A stretch of 64,000 nucleotides of DNA from Thermus sp. CCB_US3_UF1. GTDB lineage: Bacteria > Deinococcota > Deinococci > Deinococcales > Thermaceae. Under the pieces are notes generated by a model that saw only the letters and a program-made list of their open reading frames with translations, did no database searches and was not told where the DNA came from. Below are positions 54,970 through 62,746 of this stretch, piece by piece. The stretch spans positions 1,116,001-1,180,000 of the forward strand of contig NC_017278.1 in assembly GCF_000236585.1 (NCBI RefSeq), read 5' to 3'. Within the stretch, counting starts at the first letter, position 1, and each line of letters opens with the position of its first letter. Made by a program: the position numbers and the translations under genes.

Positions 54970-56703
54970 ATGAGGAACCAGGAGCTGGCCCGCCTCTTGG
55001 AGGAGATCGGGCTCATGAGCGAGTTTCTGGGGGATAACCCCTTCCGGGTCCGGGCCTACCACCAGGCGGCCCGCACCCTTTACGACCTGGACATCCCCAT
55101 TGAGGACCTGGCCCGAGGGGGCAAGGAGGCCCTGCTGGCCCTTCCCGGCATCGGCCCCGACCTGGCGGAGAAGATCCTCGAGTTTTTGGCCACGGGCCGC
55201 CTGAAAAAGCACGAGGAGCTGGCCCAGAAGGTGCCCCGCGGGGTCTTGGCGGTCATGGCCGTGCCCGGGGTGGGCCCCAAGACCGCCCGGCAGCTTTACC
55301 ACGAGCTGGGCATAGACTCCCTGGAGGGGCTGAAGGCAGCCCTGGAGCGGGGGGATCTCCTGCGCCTCAAGGGGTTTGGCCCCAAGAAGGCCGAGCGCAT
55401 CCGGGAAGGGCTTGCCCTGGCCCAAGCCGCTTCCCAAAGGCGGCCTTTGGGGGCGGTGCTCTCCCTGGCCCGGGGCCTTTTGGAGGAGATCCGCCGCCTG
55501 CCCGGGGTGGAGAAGGCGGAGCTCTGCGGCTCGGCCCGCCGCTACCAGGACACCGTGGGGGACCTGGACTTCTTGGTGGCCAGCCTCGAGGGAGAACGGG
55601 TGGTGAAGGCCTTCCTCCGCCTGCCGCAGGTGGGGGAGGTCTACGCCAAGGGGGAGGAACGGGCCACCGTCTTCCTGAAAAACGGTCTCCAGGTGGATCT
55701 CCGCGTGGTGCCTCCGGAGAGCTGGGGCGCGGGCCTGCAGTACCTTACGGGGAGCAAGGGGCACTCCATCAAGCTCCGTTCCCTGGCCCAGGATAGGGGC
55801 CTCAAGCTTTCGGAGTACGGGGTGTTCCGCGCAGGCGTGCGCCTGGCCGGGGAAACGGAGGAGGGGGTGTACGCCGCCTTAGGCCTGCCCTACATCCCCC
55901 CACCCCTGCGGGAGGATAGGGGGGAGGTGGAGGCGGCCCTGGAAGGGCGGCTGCCCCGGCTCCTTGAGCTAAGCCAGATCCGGGGGGATTTGCAGGTTCA
56001 CTCCACCTACTCCGACGGCCAGAACACCCTGGAGGAGCTTTGGCGGGCGGCCAAGGCCTTGGGATACCAGTACCTGGGGGTCACGGACCACTCCCCGGCG
56101 GTGCGGGTGGCGGGGGGGCCCTCCCCCGAGGAGGCCCTCCGGCGGGTGGAGGCCATCCGCCGCTTCAACGAAACCCACGCCCCCCCCTACCTCCTGGCGG
56201 GGGCCGAGGTGGACATCCGTCCGGACGGCTCCCTGGACTACCCCGACTGGGTCCTCAGGGAGCTGGACCTGGTCCTGGTCTCCGTCCACTCCCAGTTCAA
56301 GCTTTCCAAGGCCGAGCAGACCCGCCGCCTCCTTAAGGCCCTGGAGAACCCCTTCGTCCACGTCCTGGCCCACCCCACCGCCCGGCTTCTGGGCCGCCGG
56401 GCCCCCATGGAGGCCGACTGGGAGGCCATCTTCCGCAAGGCCAAGGAGAGGGGGGTAGCGGTGGAGATCGACGGCTACTACGACCGCATGGATCTCCCCG
56501 ACGATCTGGCCCGGATGGCCTACGGCATGGGCCTTTGGATCAGCCTTTCCACCGACGCCCACCAGGTGGAGCACCTGCGCTTCATGGAGCTGGCGGTGGG
56601 CACGGCCCAGCGGGCCTGGATTGGTCCTGAGCGGGTCCTGAACACCTTGGCCTACCCCGAGCTCCTGGCCTGGCTCAAAGCCCGGCGAGGGCCTTTGCCC
56701 TGA
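54970..56703 (+). CDS. polX: family X DNA polymerase with PHP domain
   Basis: A 577-residue repair polymerase. Order: 8-kDa-type domain with helix-hairpin-helix motifs (ALPGIGPDLAEKI ~57, AVPGVGPKTARQL ~97), nucleotidyltransferase palm with CGSARRYQDTVGDLDFLVAS near 180 (GS...GDLD) and VDLRVVPPESWGAGLQYLTG near 238, then a PHP domain from ~340 (DLQVHSTYSDG, VTDHSPAVRVAGG, HVLAHPTARLLGRR, STDAHQVEHL) giving Mn-dependent 3'-5' exonuclease/phosphoesterase activity in Thermus PolX. It fills gaps in base-excision repair. The uracil-DNA glycosylase gene converges on it, overlapping by 29 bp. Confidence 0.96.
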   Translation: MRNQELARLLEEIGLMSEFLGDNPFRVRAYHQAARTLYDLDIPIEDLARGGKEALLALPGIGPDLAEKILEFLATGRLKKHEELAQKVPRGVLAVMAVPGVGPKTARQLYHELGIDSLEGLKAALERGDLLRLKGFGPKKAERIREGLALAQAASQRRPLGAVLSLARGLLEEIRRLPGVEKAELCGSARRYQDTVGDLDFLVASLEGERVVKAFLRLPQVGEVYAKGEERATVFLKNGLQVDLRVVPPESWGAGLQYLTGSKGHSIKLRSLAQDRGLKLSEYGVFRAGVRLAGETEEGVYAALGLPYIPPPLREDRGEVEAALEGRLPRLLELSQIRGDLQVHSTYSDGQNTLEELWRAAKALGYQYLGVTDHSPAVRVAGGPSPEEALRRVEAIRRFNETHAPPYLLAGAEVDIRPDGSLDYPDWVLRELDLVLVSVHSQFKLSKAEQTRRLLKALENPFVHVLAHPTARLLGRRAPMEADWEAIFRKAKERGVAVEIDGYYDRMDLPDDLARMAYGMGLWISLSTDAHQVEHLRFMELAVGTAQRAWIGPERVLNTLAYPELLAWLKARRGPLP

Positions 56704-57337
56704 GGAGGATCTCCAAGAACATATCCCGGGTGAGCCTCCCCGTCTGGGTGTTCTGCCGGGAGACGTGGTAGCTGCTGAGAAGGTGCCTACCCCCGGGCAA
56801 GGGGTAGTGGGCCCCGTGGAAGAAGGGGTGGGTGCTCCGCCTGAGGCCAAACTGCTCCAGGAGGGCCTCGTGGGCCACCCGGCCCAGGGCCAGGTAGACC
56901 CGGAGTTCGGGAAGGAGGGCAAGCTCCACCCGGGTCCAGGCGCTGCAGGCCAGGATCTCCTCCCGGGTGGGGCGGTTTTCCGGAGGGGCGCAGCGGACCG
57001 CGGCGGTCAGGTAGACGCCCAGGAGCCGGAGGCCGTCCCCAGGGAGGCTTTCCCTTTGGCTGGCCAGGCCGGCCTCCCAGAGAAGGGGGTAGAGGAAAGC
57101 CCCCGAGGCATCCCCGGTGAAGGGCCGGCCCGTGCGGTTGGACCCGTGGGCCCCGGGGGCTAAGCCGACGAGGAGAAGCCTGGCCTTGGGGTCGCCAAAG
57201 CCGGGAACGGGCCTGGCCCAGTACACCTCCCCCCGGTGGGCCCGCTTCTTTCCCGCCACCCCCTCCCGCCAGGCCACCAGGCGGGGGCAAAGGCGGCAGG
57301 CCGTGAGTTGGCTGCGGAACTCGGTGAACCCTTCCAT
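56675..57337 (-). CDS. family 5 uracil-DNA glycosylase (UDGb)
   Basis: A 220-residue iron-sulfur DNA glycosylase. Cluster cysteines: CRLCPRL near residue 13, RCAPPENRPT near 118 and ACSAW near 133. The uracil pocket is LVGLAPGAHGSNRTGRPFTGDASG (in part) near 60; the lack of an Asp/Asn in the G-x-A-P-G loop marks the family-5 type. SSYHVSRQNTQTGRLT near 195 is the second active-site motif. It closely resembles T. thermophilus UDGb. ATG at 57337 lies 7 nt below TATTCT; a GTG at 57343 would be within that spacer. It removes deaminated bases, complementing PolX. Confidence 0.94.
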   Translation of the reverse strand: MEGFTEFRSQLTACRLCPRLVAWREGVAGKKRAHRGEVYWARPVPGFGDPKARLLLVGLAPGAHGSNRTGRPFTGDASGAFLYPLLWEAGLASQRESLPGDGLRLLGVYLTAAVRCAPPENRPTREEILACSAWTRVELALLPELRVYLALGRVAHEALLEQFGLRRSTHPFFHGAHYPLPGGRHLLSSYHVSRQNTQTGRLTRDMFLEILLRAKALAGL

Positions 57338-57344
57338 CGCCACG

Positions 57345-57350
57345 AGAATA
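57345..57350 (-). promoter_or_regulatory. -10 element of the uracil-DNA glycosylase gene
   Basis: TATTCT on the minus strand, 7 nt before the ATG. It directly abuts the terminator hairpin of the upstream lipoprotein gene, so any -35 region would lie inside that hairpin. Confidence 0.55.
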
Positions 57351-57376
57351 CCCCCTGGACCCTGGGGTCCAGGGGG
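57351..57376 (-). terminator. terminator hairpin of the lipoprotein gene
   Basis: CCCCCTGGACC-CTGG-GGTCCAGGGGG, an 11-bp perfect stem 13 bp after the lipoprotein stop. The following bases TATTCT are both a poor T-run and the next gene's -10 element. Confidence 0.7.
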
Positions 57377-57389
57377 CGGGAGGCTTGGG

Positions 57390-58943
57390 CTATTCGCTGC
57401 AAGGGCCGGGCCCCAGGTAGCCCTCGTTGTACTGGGCCAGGATGCTGGCGTAGGTGCGGGCTTGGTGGGTCAGGGTGCGGGAGAAGGGGCCGCTGGGCGT
57501 GTAGGCGCTGAAGAAGCCTTCGGCCCAGGTGAGGGCCTCGGCCACCGCGGGCGGGGTGGCGGCCCCGTTCAGCTGGTTGAGCTTGGCGGCGATGAACTGG
57601 TGGGCCAGCTGGTAGTAGGGGTTGCCCCCGGAAGGCGGGGTCCAGAGGACCTGGTAGTAAGTTTGGTTGGAGCGGTAGAAGTCGGTGTCCTCCCCTTTAG
57701 GACCCACCCGATCCCATGTGCTGTTCCGGGGCTTGGCGGGGCCGTACTTGGTGTGGGTCTTCCAGTAGCCCTGGGTCAGGGTGCACCCCTGGGCGCAGGC
57801 GGGTACCCGTACCTGCACCGTCCAGCTGGAGGTGGCGGTGCTCCCCGTGGTGTTGGTCCTGAGGGAGGCGGTGTTGGTGAACAGGTAGGAGGTGTCCTGG
57901 TTTCCGCAGGGGTAGGGGCCCACGTTGAGGGTGTAGGCGAAGGTTTTGGGGGCCTCCCCGGCGGCTACCGAACCCAGGGGGCCGTAGGGGTAGCGGTCGT
58001 CGAATACCTCCACCTGGCCGTCCACCACCTTGGTGGGCTCGCCGAAGGTCACGGGGGCGGTGGCGCTTACTTGGCGGAGCCGCTCCTGGCCCTGGCGCAC
58101 GTAGGTGGCGGTGGCCGTGTTGGTACGGGCTTCTTTGTTGGGAAGGGGGGCTTGGTAGGTGCAGGAGAGGCTTTGCCCTGGCTCCAGGGTGCGGGGCAAG
58201 GGACCGCAGTCCACGCTGGCGGGCATATCAGGGGAAACCAGGTCGGACACGCTTTGCACCACGAAGGGGATGGGGGTGTTGTTGCGCAGGGTGATGGTGC
58301 CCCTTACGGCAAAGTCCCGCTCCTCGAAGCGGCTCACGGCCACCCGTACCTGGTAGTTCACGGGGAAGACCTGGCCGGCGCTCAGGGTGAGCTCGCTCCG
58401 GTCGCCCATCTTGTGAATTTCCCAATAGTACTGCCGGGTGTAGCGGGTTTCTGCGGTTTTCTCGGCGCTCAAGCGGTACTCCCAGCAGAAGGCCACGTGG
58501 CTGATGGCCGGGATCTGGCCGGATGTGGGGTGGTCGGGGGAGCGGAGGCCGATGCCCGAGGTGGCAGGGGGATCGTAGAGGTAGACGTTGGCCCCGGGGC
58601 CGCCCTTGACGATCACCGCGGCGATGGCCAGGTTGCTGCTCCAGTCCACGTAGCGGCCGTCAGGGGAGAAGTTCACCGTGACCTGATGGCCGTAGGTGTC
58701 TAGGGGGTAGGTTCCGCTCGTTGGGGGGTCGATCTTGTAGGCTCCGTCAAACGTCACCACGGCCTGCCTGCACTCGAAGTCTGCGTTGCCCGACTTCCAG
58801 TCGGGGTAAGGGGTGACCCTGGGGCCTTCGGGAACCGCCACCGCTGGGCTCAGGGGCTTGCCTCCCATCTGGCCGCCACAGGCGGCGAGGAGGAGGGCTA
58901 AACCTGCCCCAAGAAGAAACCCTAACCGCTTCATGGGTTTCAT
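57390..58943 (-). CDS. large surface lipoprotein with conserved C-terminal domain
   Basis: A 517-residue exported protein. Residues 1-22 form a lipoprotein signal (LALLLAACGG; Cys at 22). The middle contains beta-sandwich-like repeats of the DUF11/adhesin kind (TLRNNTPIPFVVQSVSDLVSP near 225; TNTATATYVRQGQERLRQVSA near 295; FTNTASLRTNTTGSTATSSW near 365, in part). From ~395, CTLTQGYWKTHTKYG ... TPPSGGNPYYQLAHQFIAAKLNQLNGA (in part) is a domain seen at the C-terminus of many bacterial surface proteins. Ribosome site AAAGGAGG. It lies downstream of a LuxR-type regulator but behind its terminator. Function unknown; adhesion or envelope structure is a guess. Confidence 0.78.
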   Translation of the reverse strand: MKPMKRLGFLLGAGLALLLAACGGQMGGKPLSPAVAVPEGPRVTPYPDWKSGNADFECRQAVVTFDGAYKIDPPTSGTYPLDTYGHQVTVNFSPDGRYVDWSSNLAIAAVIVKGGPGANVYLYDPPATSGIGLRSPDHPTSGQIPAISHVAFCWEYRLSAEKTAETRYTRQYYWEIHKMGDRSELTLSAGQVFPVNYQVRVAVSRFEERDFAVRGTITLRNNTPIPFVVQSVSDLVSPDMPASVDCGPLPRTLEPGQSLSCTYQAPLPNKEARTNTATATYVRQGQERLRQVSATAPVTFGEPTKVVDGQVEVFDDRYPYGPLGSVAAGEAPKTFAYTLNVGPYPCGNQDTSYLFTNTASLRTNTTGSTATSSWTVQVRVPACAQGCTLTQGYWKTHTKYGPAKPRNSTWDRVGPKGEDTDFYRSNQTYYQVLWTPPSGGNPYYQLAHQFIAAKLNQLNGAATPPAVAEALTWAEGFFSAYTPSGPFSRTLTHQARTYASILAQYNEGYLGPGPCSE

Positions 58944-59040
58944 GACCGCCTCCTTTCCCCTTCATGATGGAAGCGACCTCGAGGCCCCACAACGGGCTTT
59001 GGTTCTAGAGCCGAGCTCTGTGGATGCGTGCGACTTGTGC

Positions 59041-59067
59041 AAAAAAAGTCTTAGGTCCCTCCTAGAC
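59041..59067 (-). terminator. intrinsic terminator of the LuxR-type gene
   Basis: On the minus strand GTCTAGG pairs with CCTAAGAC (one bulged T) around AGGGA, followed by seven T residues. The left arm contains the stop codon of the regulator gene. Confidence 0.7.
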
Positions 59068-59580
59068 CAGAAAGCGGATGTGGGCCAGCTGGGTCCGCTT
59101 CCTCACCCCTAGCTTCTGGAAGACCGCCGTCAGGTGGGCCTTCACCGTCTTCACCGAGATCCCCAGCTCCTGGGCGATCTCCTCGTTGGAAAGGCCGATG
59201 GCCGCCAATGCGGCCACCTCTTTCTCCCGGGGGGTGAGGGTGGGGAGGGGCTCGCCCACCAGGGAGGCCACCACTTTCCGCTCGGCCCAGACCTCGCCCC
59301 GGGCCACGGCCTGGAGGGCCCGGACCAGCATCGCCAGGCCCTGCTCCGGGTACAAGTACCCCCGGTAGCCCCGCTTGAGGGCCTGGGGGGCCTGGCTGGG
59401 GTCCCGCAGGAGGATCACCGCGGGCATGGGGGGAGGGGCGGGGATCTCGTGGTCGGCCTCCACCACCCCCACCTGGGCGGCGAAGGGAAGGTCCACCACC
59501 TCGAGGCCCCGCGCCCTAAGGGCCTCGGCCAGGGCCTCTTTGTGCACTGCCAAAGGAAAGTGAAGCCAGACCTTCAGCAT
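59062..59580 (-). CDS. LuxR-family regulator with degenerate receiver domain
   Basis: A 172-residue protein. The C-terminal ~65 residues are a clear LuxR/FixJ helix-turn-helix (LTPREKEVAALAAIGLSNEEIAQELGISVKTVKAHLTAVFQKLGV in part, from ~113). The N-terminal ~100 residues follow the NarL-type receiver layout (strand VILLRDPSQAP, GYRGYLYPEQGLAMLVRALQAVARGEVW), but no phospho-acceptor Asp appears at the expected strand end and the acidic pair near the N-terminus is missing. It probably responds to something other than a kinase, or acts constitutively. A TAGGAT -10 element lies 11 nt upstream. It may control the adjacent lipoprotein. Confidence 0.85.
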   Translation of the reverse strand: MLKVWLHFPLAVHKEALAEALRARGLEVVDLPFAAQVGVVEADHEIPAPPPMPAVILLRDPSQAPQALKRGYRGYLYPEQGLAMLVRALQAVARGEVWAERKVVASLVGEPLPTLTPREKEVAALAAIGLSNEEIAQELGISVKTVKAHLTAVFQKLGVRKRTQLAHIRFLV

Positions 59581-59630
59581 GGCCTGGCCCTATCCTAACG
59601 GCTTAGCCCCGAGCGGGCCAGGTGGAGGCT

Positions 59631-59658
59631 GGGGGCCGCCCTTGGCGGCCAGGCCCCC
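59631..59658 (-). terminator. possible terminator after the acyl-CoA carboxylase gene
   Basis: GGCCGCC-CTT-GGCGGCC with outer GGGGG/CCCCC complementarity, about 50 bp after the carboxylase stop on the minus strand. No T-run. The rest of the 125-bp gap (59581-59705) shows only the regulator's -10 region. Confidence 0.5.
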
Positions 59659-59705
59659 CGAGGCCCTTGGGGAAACCTAGGGCTTTGGGCGGGGCCTTTC
59701 GGGTT

Positions 59706-61271
59706 TCAGAGGGGGATGTTGTCGTGCTTTTTGAAGGGCCGCTCCTCCTTCTTGTCCCAGAGCATCCGCAGGTGCAGGTAGAGGAGGCGCCGGGTCTGGG
59801 CAGGGTCAATCACGTCGTCGATGTACCCCCGGCCCGCGGCCACCCAGGGGTTGTCAAAGGCCCGCTTGTACTCCTCGATCTTGCGGCGGCGGGTTTCCTC
59901 GGGGTTGGGCGAGGACTGGATTTCCCGGCGGTAGATGATGTTGGCCGCCCCCTCGGCCCCCATGACTGCCACCGCCGCCGTGGGCCAGGCCAGGACCACG
60001 TCCGCCCCCATGTCCTTGGAGTTCATGGCCAGGTAGGCCCCGCCGTAGGCCTTGCGGGCGATGAGGGTGATCTTGGGGACCGTGGCCTCGGCGTAGGCGA
60101 AGAGCATCTTGGCCCCGTGGCGGATGATCCCCCCGTGCTCCTGGGCTACCCCGGGGAGGAAGCCCGTCACGTCCACCAGGGTGAGGAGGGGGATGTTGAA
60201 GGCGTCCATGGTGCGGATGAAGCGGGCCGCCTTGTCCGAGGCGTTGATGTCCAGGGCCCCGGCCATGAACCGGGGGTTGTTGGCGATGACCCCCACGGGA
60301 TACCCTCCAAGCCGCCCCAGGCCCACGATGATGTTGCGGGCGAAGCCCGGCTGGATCTCCAAGAACTCCCCCTCGTCCAGGAGGGTCCGGATCACCTGGT
60401 GCATGTTGTAAGGCCGCCGGGCATCGGGGTGGACCAGGTCTAGAAGCTCAGGGGTCAGGCGGTGGGGGTCATCCTTGGGCTCCACCACCGGGGGTTTTTC
60501 CCGGCTGTTTTGGGGCAGGTAGGAGAGGAGCCTTTTGATGAGGTCCAGGACCTCCCGGTCGTCCTTGCCTTCCAGGTGGGCTACCCCACTCCTTTCCATG
60601 TGCACCTGGGCCCCGCCCAGCTCCTCAAAGCTCACCTCCTCCCGGGTTACGCTCTTGATGACCTCGGGTCCGGTGATGAACATGTAGCTCCCGCCCCGGC
60701 TCATGAGGACGAAGTCGGTCATGGCGGGGCTGTAGACCGCCCCCCCGGCGCAGGGGCCCAGGATGGCGGAGATCTGCGGCACCACCCCGGAGTAGATGGC
60801 GTTGCGGTAGAAGACCTCCCCGTAACCGGAGAGGCTGTCCACCCCTTCTTGGATGCGGGCCCCGGCGGAGTCGTTTAGGCCGATGATGGGGGCCCCCACC
60901 TTGGCGGCCAGGTCCATCAGGCTGGCGATCTTCCGCCCGTGCATCTTGCCCAAGGAGCCGCCTAGGACGGTGAAGTCCTGGCTGAAGACGAAGACCAGCC
61001 GCCCCCCGATGGTGCCGTAGCCGGTGACCACGCCGTCCGCGGGGGCCTCGAGGCCCTCCATGAGCCCGGTTTCCAGGTGCTCGGCGAAGGGCATGAGCTC
61101 CACGAAACTTCCCGGGTCCAGGAGGTAGTCTATCCTTTCTCGGGCGGTGAGCTTGCCCTGCTGGTGCTGCTTTCGGATGCGCTCCTCGCCCCCGCCCAAG
61201 AGGACCTTTTTCCGCCTCTCCTCCAGCTCGGCAAGAAGCTCGTCCAGGATGAGTCTGGCGTTGTCGGCCAT
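59706..61271 (-). CDS. acyl-CoA carboxylase carboxyltransferase (beta) subunit
   Basis: A 521-residue carboxyltransferase of the propionyl-/methylmalonyl-CoA carboxylase type. Two crotonase-like halves: the first with VTGYGTIGGRLVFVFSQDFTVLGGSLG near residue 80 (in part) and LNDSAGARIQEGVDSLSGYGE near 128; the second with PGFARNIIVGLGRLGGYPVGVIANNP near 310 (in part), DVTGFLPGVAQEHGGIIRHGAKMLFA near 385 and KAYGGAYLAMNSKDMGAD near 420. It transfers CO2 from biotin to an acyl-CoA. ATG at 61271 lies 9 nt below TATCAT. No biotin-bearing alpha subunit is nearby; propionyl-CoA is the likeliest substrate. Confidence 0.92.
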   Translation of the reverse strand: MADNARLILDELLAELEERRKKVLLGGGEERIRKQHQQGKLTARERIDYLLDPGSFVELMPFAEHLETGLMEGLEAPADGVVTGYGTIGGRLVFVFSQDFTVLGGSLGKMHGRKIASLMDLAAKVGAPIIGLNDSAGARIQEGVDSLSGYGEVFYRNAIYSGVVPQISAILGPCAGGAVYSPAMTDFVLMSRGGSYMFITGPEVIKSVTREEVSFEELGGAQVHMERSGVAHLEGKDDREVLDLIKRLLSYLPQNSREKPPVVEPKDDPHRLTPELLDLVHPDARRPYNMHQVIRTLLDEGEFLEIQPGFARNIIVGLGRLGGYPVGVIANNPRFMAGALDINASDKAARFIRTMDAFNIPLLTLVDVTGFLPGVAQEHGGIIRHGAKMLFAYAEATVPKITLIARKAYGGAYLAMNSKDMGADVVLAWPTAAVAVMGAEGAANIIYRREIQSSPNPEETRRRKIEEYKRAFDNPWVAAGRGYIDDVIDPAQTRRLLYLHLRMLWDKKEERPFKKHDNIPL

Positions 61272-61280
61272 ACTGGCCGC

Positions 61281-61290
61281 ATGATACACT
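61281..61290. promoter_or_regulatory. overlapping divergent -10 elements (carboxylase / membrane coiled-coil gene)
   Basis: TATCAT (61281-61286, minus) lies 9 nt from the carboxylase ATG. TACACT (61285-61290, plus) faces the other way, 50 nt before the ATG at 61341, which has its own GGGAGGTGA ribosome site. Confidence 0.45.
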
Positions 61291-61340
61291 AAGAAGCCGG
61301 GCATGCTTCCAGCAAAGGCCGCCCGGTCGGGAGGTGAACC

Positions 61341-61751
61341 ATGGCGCGATGGCTCTTGGCTGCCCTCTTGGCGTTCCTTCTGGTGCTTGGCCTTTGGGCC
61401 GGGTACCAGGGCTATACCCGCTTCCTCGCCTTGGAGGGGAAGGTGGCGGCCTTGGAGGCCCGGTTGGCTGCCCAGGAGGAGGCTCTAAAGGCCCTAGGAG
61501 ACCGGGTGGGCCGCCTGGAGGCGGAAGCCTTCCAGGCCCCCACGCCCCCCCTCTCCCTGCCGGAGGTTCCCGAGGCGCCAGGGGCCCCGGCCTGGCCTTA
61601 CGCGGTGGGGGTGGTGGGGGTAGTCCTCCTCCTCTATCTGGCCCTGCGCCTTTGGCCTAGGGGGGAGAAGCCCCCTAGGGAAGGGGAAAAGCCGGAAGTT
61701 TCCCAGGAGGAGGCGAGGATGGAGGAGGAAGGGGCCCCGCCCAAGGGGTGA
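61341..61751 (+). CDS. membrane protein with coiled-coil segment, unknown function
   Basis: A 136-residue protein. Residues ~4-24 are hydrophobic (WLLAALLAFLLVLGLWAG). Residues ~29-62 form a heptad-patterned coiled coil (LEGKVAALEARLAAQEEALKALG in part). A proline-rich linker (APTPPLSLPEVPEAPGAP) leads to a second membrane segment (~85-105, YAVGVVGVVLLLYLALRLW), followed by a charged, Glu-rich tail. Both termini could be cytosolic with the coil outside, or the first segment may be a signal anchor. The ribosome site is GGGAGGTGA. I recognise no family. It converges on etfA. Confidence 0.72.
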   Translation: MARWLLAALLAFLLVLGLWAGYQGYTRFLALEGKVAALEARLAAQEEALKALGDRVGRLEAEAFQAPTPPLSLPEVPEAPGAPAWPYAVGVVGVVLLLYLALRLWPRGEKPPREGEKPEVSQEEARMEEEGAPPKG

Positions 61752-61754
61752 AAA

Positions 61755-61783
61755 CGCCCAGACCCCTTGGGGGGGCCTGGGCG
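61755..61783. terminator. hairpin between convergent genes (coiled-coil protein / etfA)
   Basis: CGCCCAG...C-TGGGCG arms with inner CCCC/GGGG pairing, beginning 4 nt after the plus-strand stop and ending 11 nt before the etfA stop; flanked by AAAA on both sides of the stem, i.e. T-runs for minus-strand transcripts. Confidence 0.65.
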
Positions 61784-61793
61784 GGGAAAACCC

Positions 61794-62735
61794 CTAGTCC
61801 TTCAGCCTTTTCACCGCCTGGATCAGGGCGGGGAGCACCTGGTGTACGTCCCCCACGATGCCGTAATCCGCGTGCTTGAAGATGGGGGCTTCGGGATCCT
61901 TGTTCACGGCCACGATGAACTTGCTCTTGTTCATCCCCGCCAGGTGCTGCACCGCCCCGGAAACCCCCAGGGCGATGTAGAGGGAAGGCTGCACGGTCTT
62001 GCCCGTCTGCCCCACCTGCTCGGCGTAGGGCCGCCAGCCGGCGTCCACCACCGCCCGGGTGGCCCCCACGGCCCCGCCCAAGAGGGCCGCCAGTTCCTCC
62101 ACCCCCTTGAAGGCCTCGGGGCTCCCCATTCCCCGGCCTCCCGTCACCACCACATTGGCCTCGGCCAGGGATACCCCCTTCCTCTCCTCCTGGACCCGTT
62201 CCAGTATCTCCACCGTGGGCACCGGGGGCACCGCCAGGGGTACCACCTCCCCCTGGGTCCCCAAGGGCTCGGCCAGGGGGGTGGTGTTGGCCTTCACCGT
62301 GAGCACCACGGGCAGGGGGGCCCGCTGCCTCTGGGTGACCCGGTTCAGGTAGGCGTAGCGGGTGGCGTGGACCATGCCCCCTTCGGCAGCGCTTTCCAGG
62401 GTGTCCTCCAGGAGGCCGGCCTTGAGGGCGTAGGCCACCCGGCCCAGGTAGGTCCGGCTCTGCCGGGAAGAAGGGGCCACGATGGCCTTGGCCCCGCCCT
62501 TGGCCGCCTCCAGGAGGGCCGCCGCCCACTTCTCCGCCGTGTAGGGGCCGAGCTCGGCCACATAGAGGACCTCCACGTAGCCTCGGGCCTCCTCCACAGG
62601 GGCAGGGCCTTCGGCAAGGAGCACCCCTGCCACCTTTTCTCCCAGGGCCTCGGCCAGCTGGCGGGCCCGGGTGAGGGCCTCGAGGCTGGCCTTCCGCAGC
62701 TTGCTGCCGTCGTGGTCCAGTACCACCAGTACCAT
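61794..62735 (-). CDS. etfA: electron transfer flavoprotein alpha subunit
   Basis: A 313-residue ETF subunit that carries FAD. N-terminal MVLVVLDHDGSKLRKASLEAL and AIVAPSSRQSRTYLGRVAYAL near residue 82 mark the ETF-alpha N-domain. The FAD site is in the C-terminal third: VVTGGRGMGSPE near 190, GWRPYAEQVGQTGKTVQPSLYIALGVSGAVQHL (in part) near 233, and FIVAVNKDPEAPIFKHADYGIVGD (in part) near 275. It passes electrons from acyl-CoA dehydrogenases to the quinone pool. ATG at 62735 follows GGGAGG; 11-nt gap after etfB. Confidence 0.96.
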   Translation of the reverse strand: MVLVVLDHDGSKLRKASLEALTRARQLAEALGEKVAGVLLAEGPAPVEEARGYVEVLYVAELGPYTAEKWAAALLEAAKGGAKAIVAPSSRQSRTYLGRVAYALKAGLLEDTLESAAEGGMVHATRYAYLNRVTQRQRAPLPVVLTVKANTTPLAEPLGTQGEVVPLAVPPVPTVEILERVQEERKGVSLAEANVVVTGGRGMGSPEAFKGVEELAALLGGAVGATRAVVDAGWRPYAEQVGQTGKTVQPSLYIALGVSGAVQHLAGMNKSKFIVAVNKDPEAPIFKHADYGIVGDVHQVLPALIQAVKRLKD

Positions 62736-62746
62736 GGGATCCTCCC

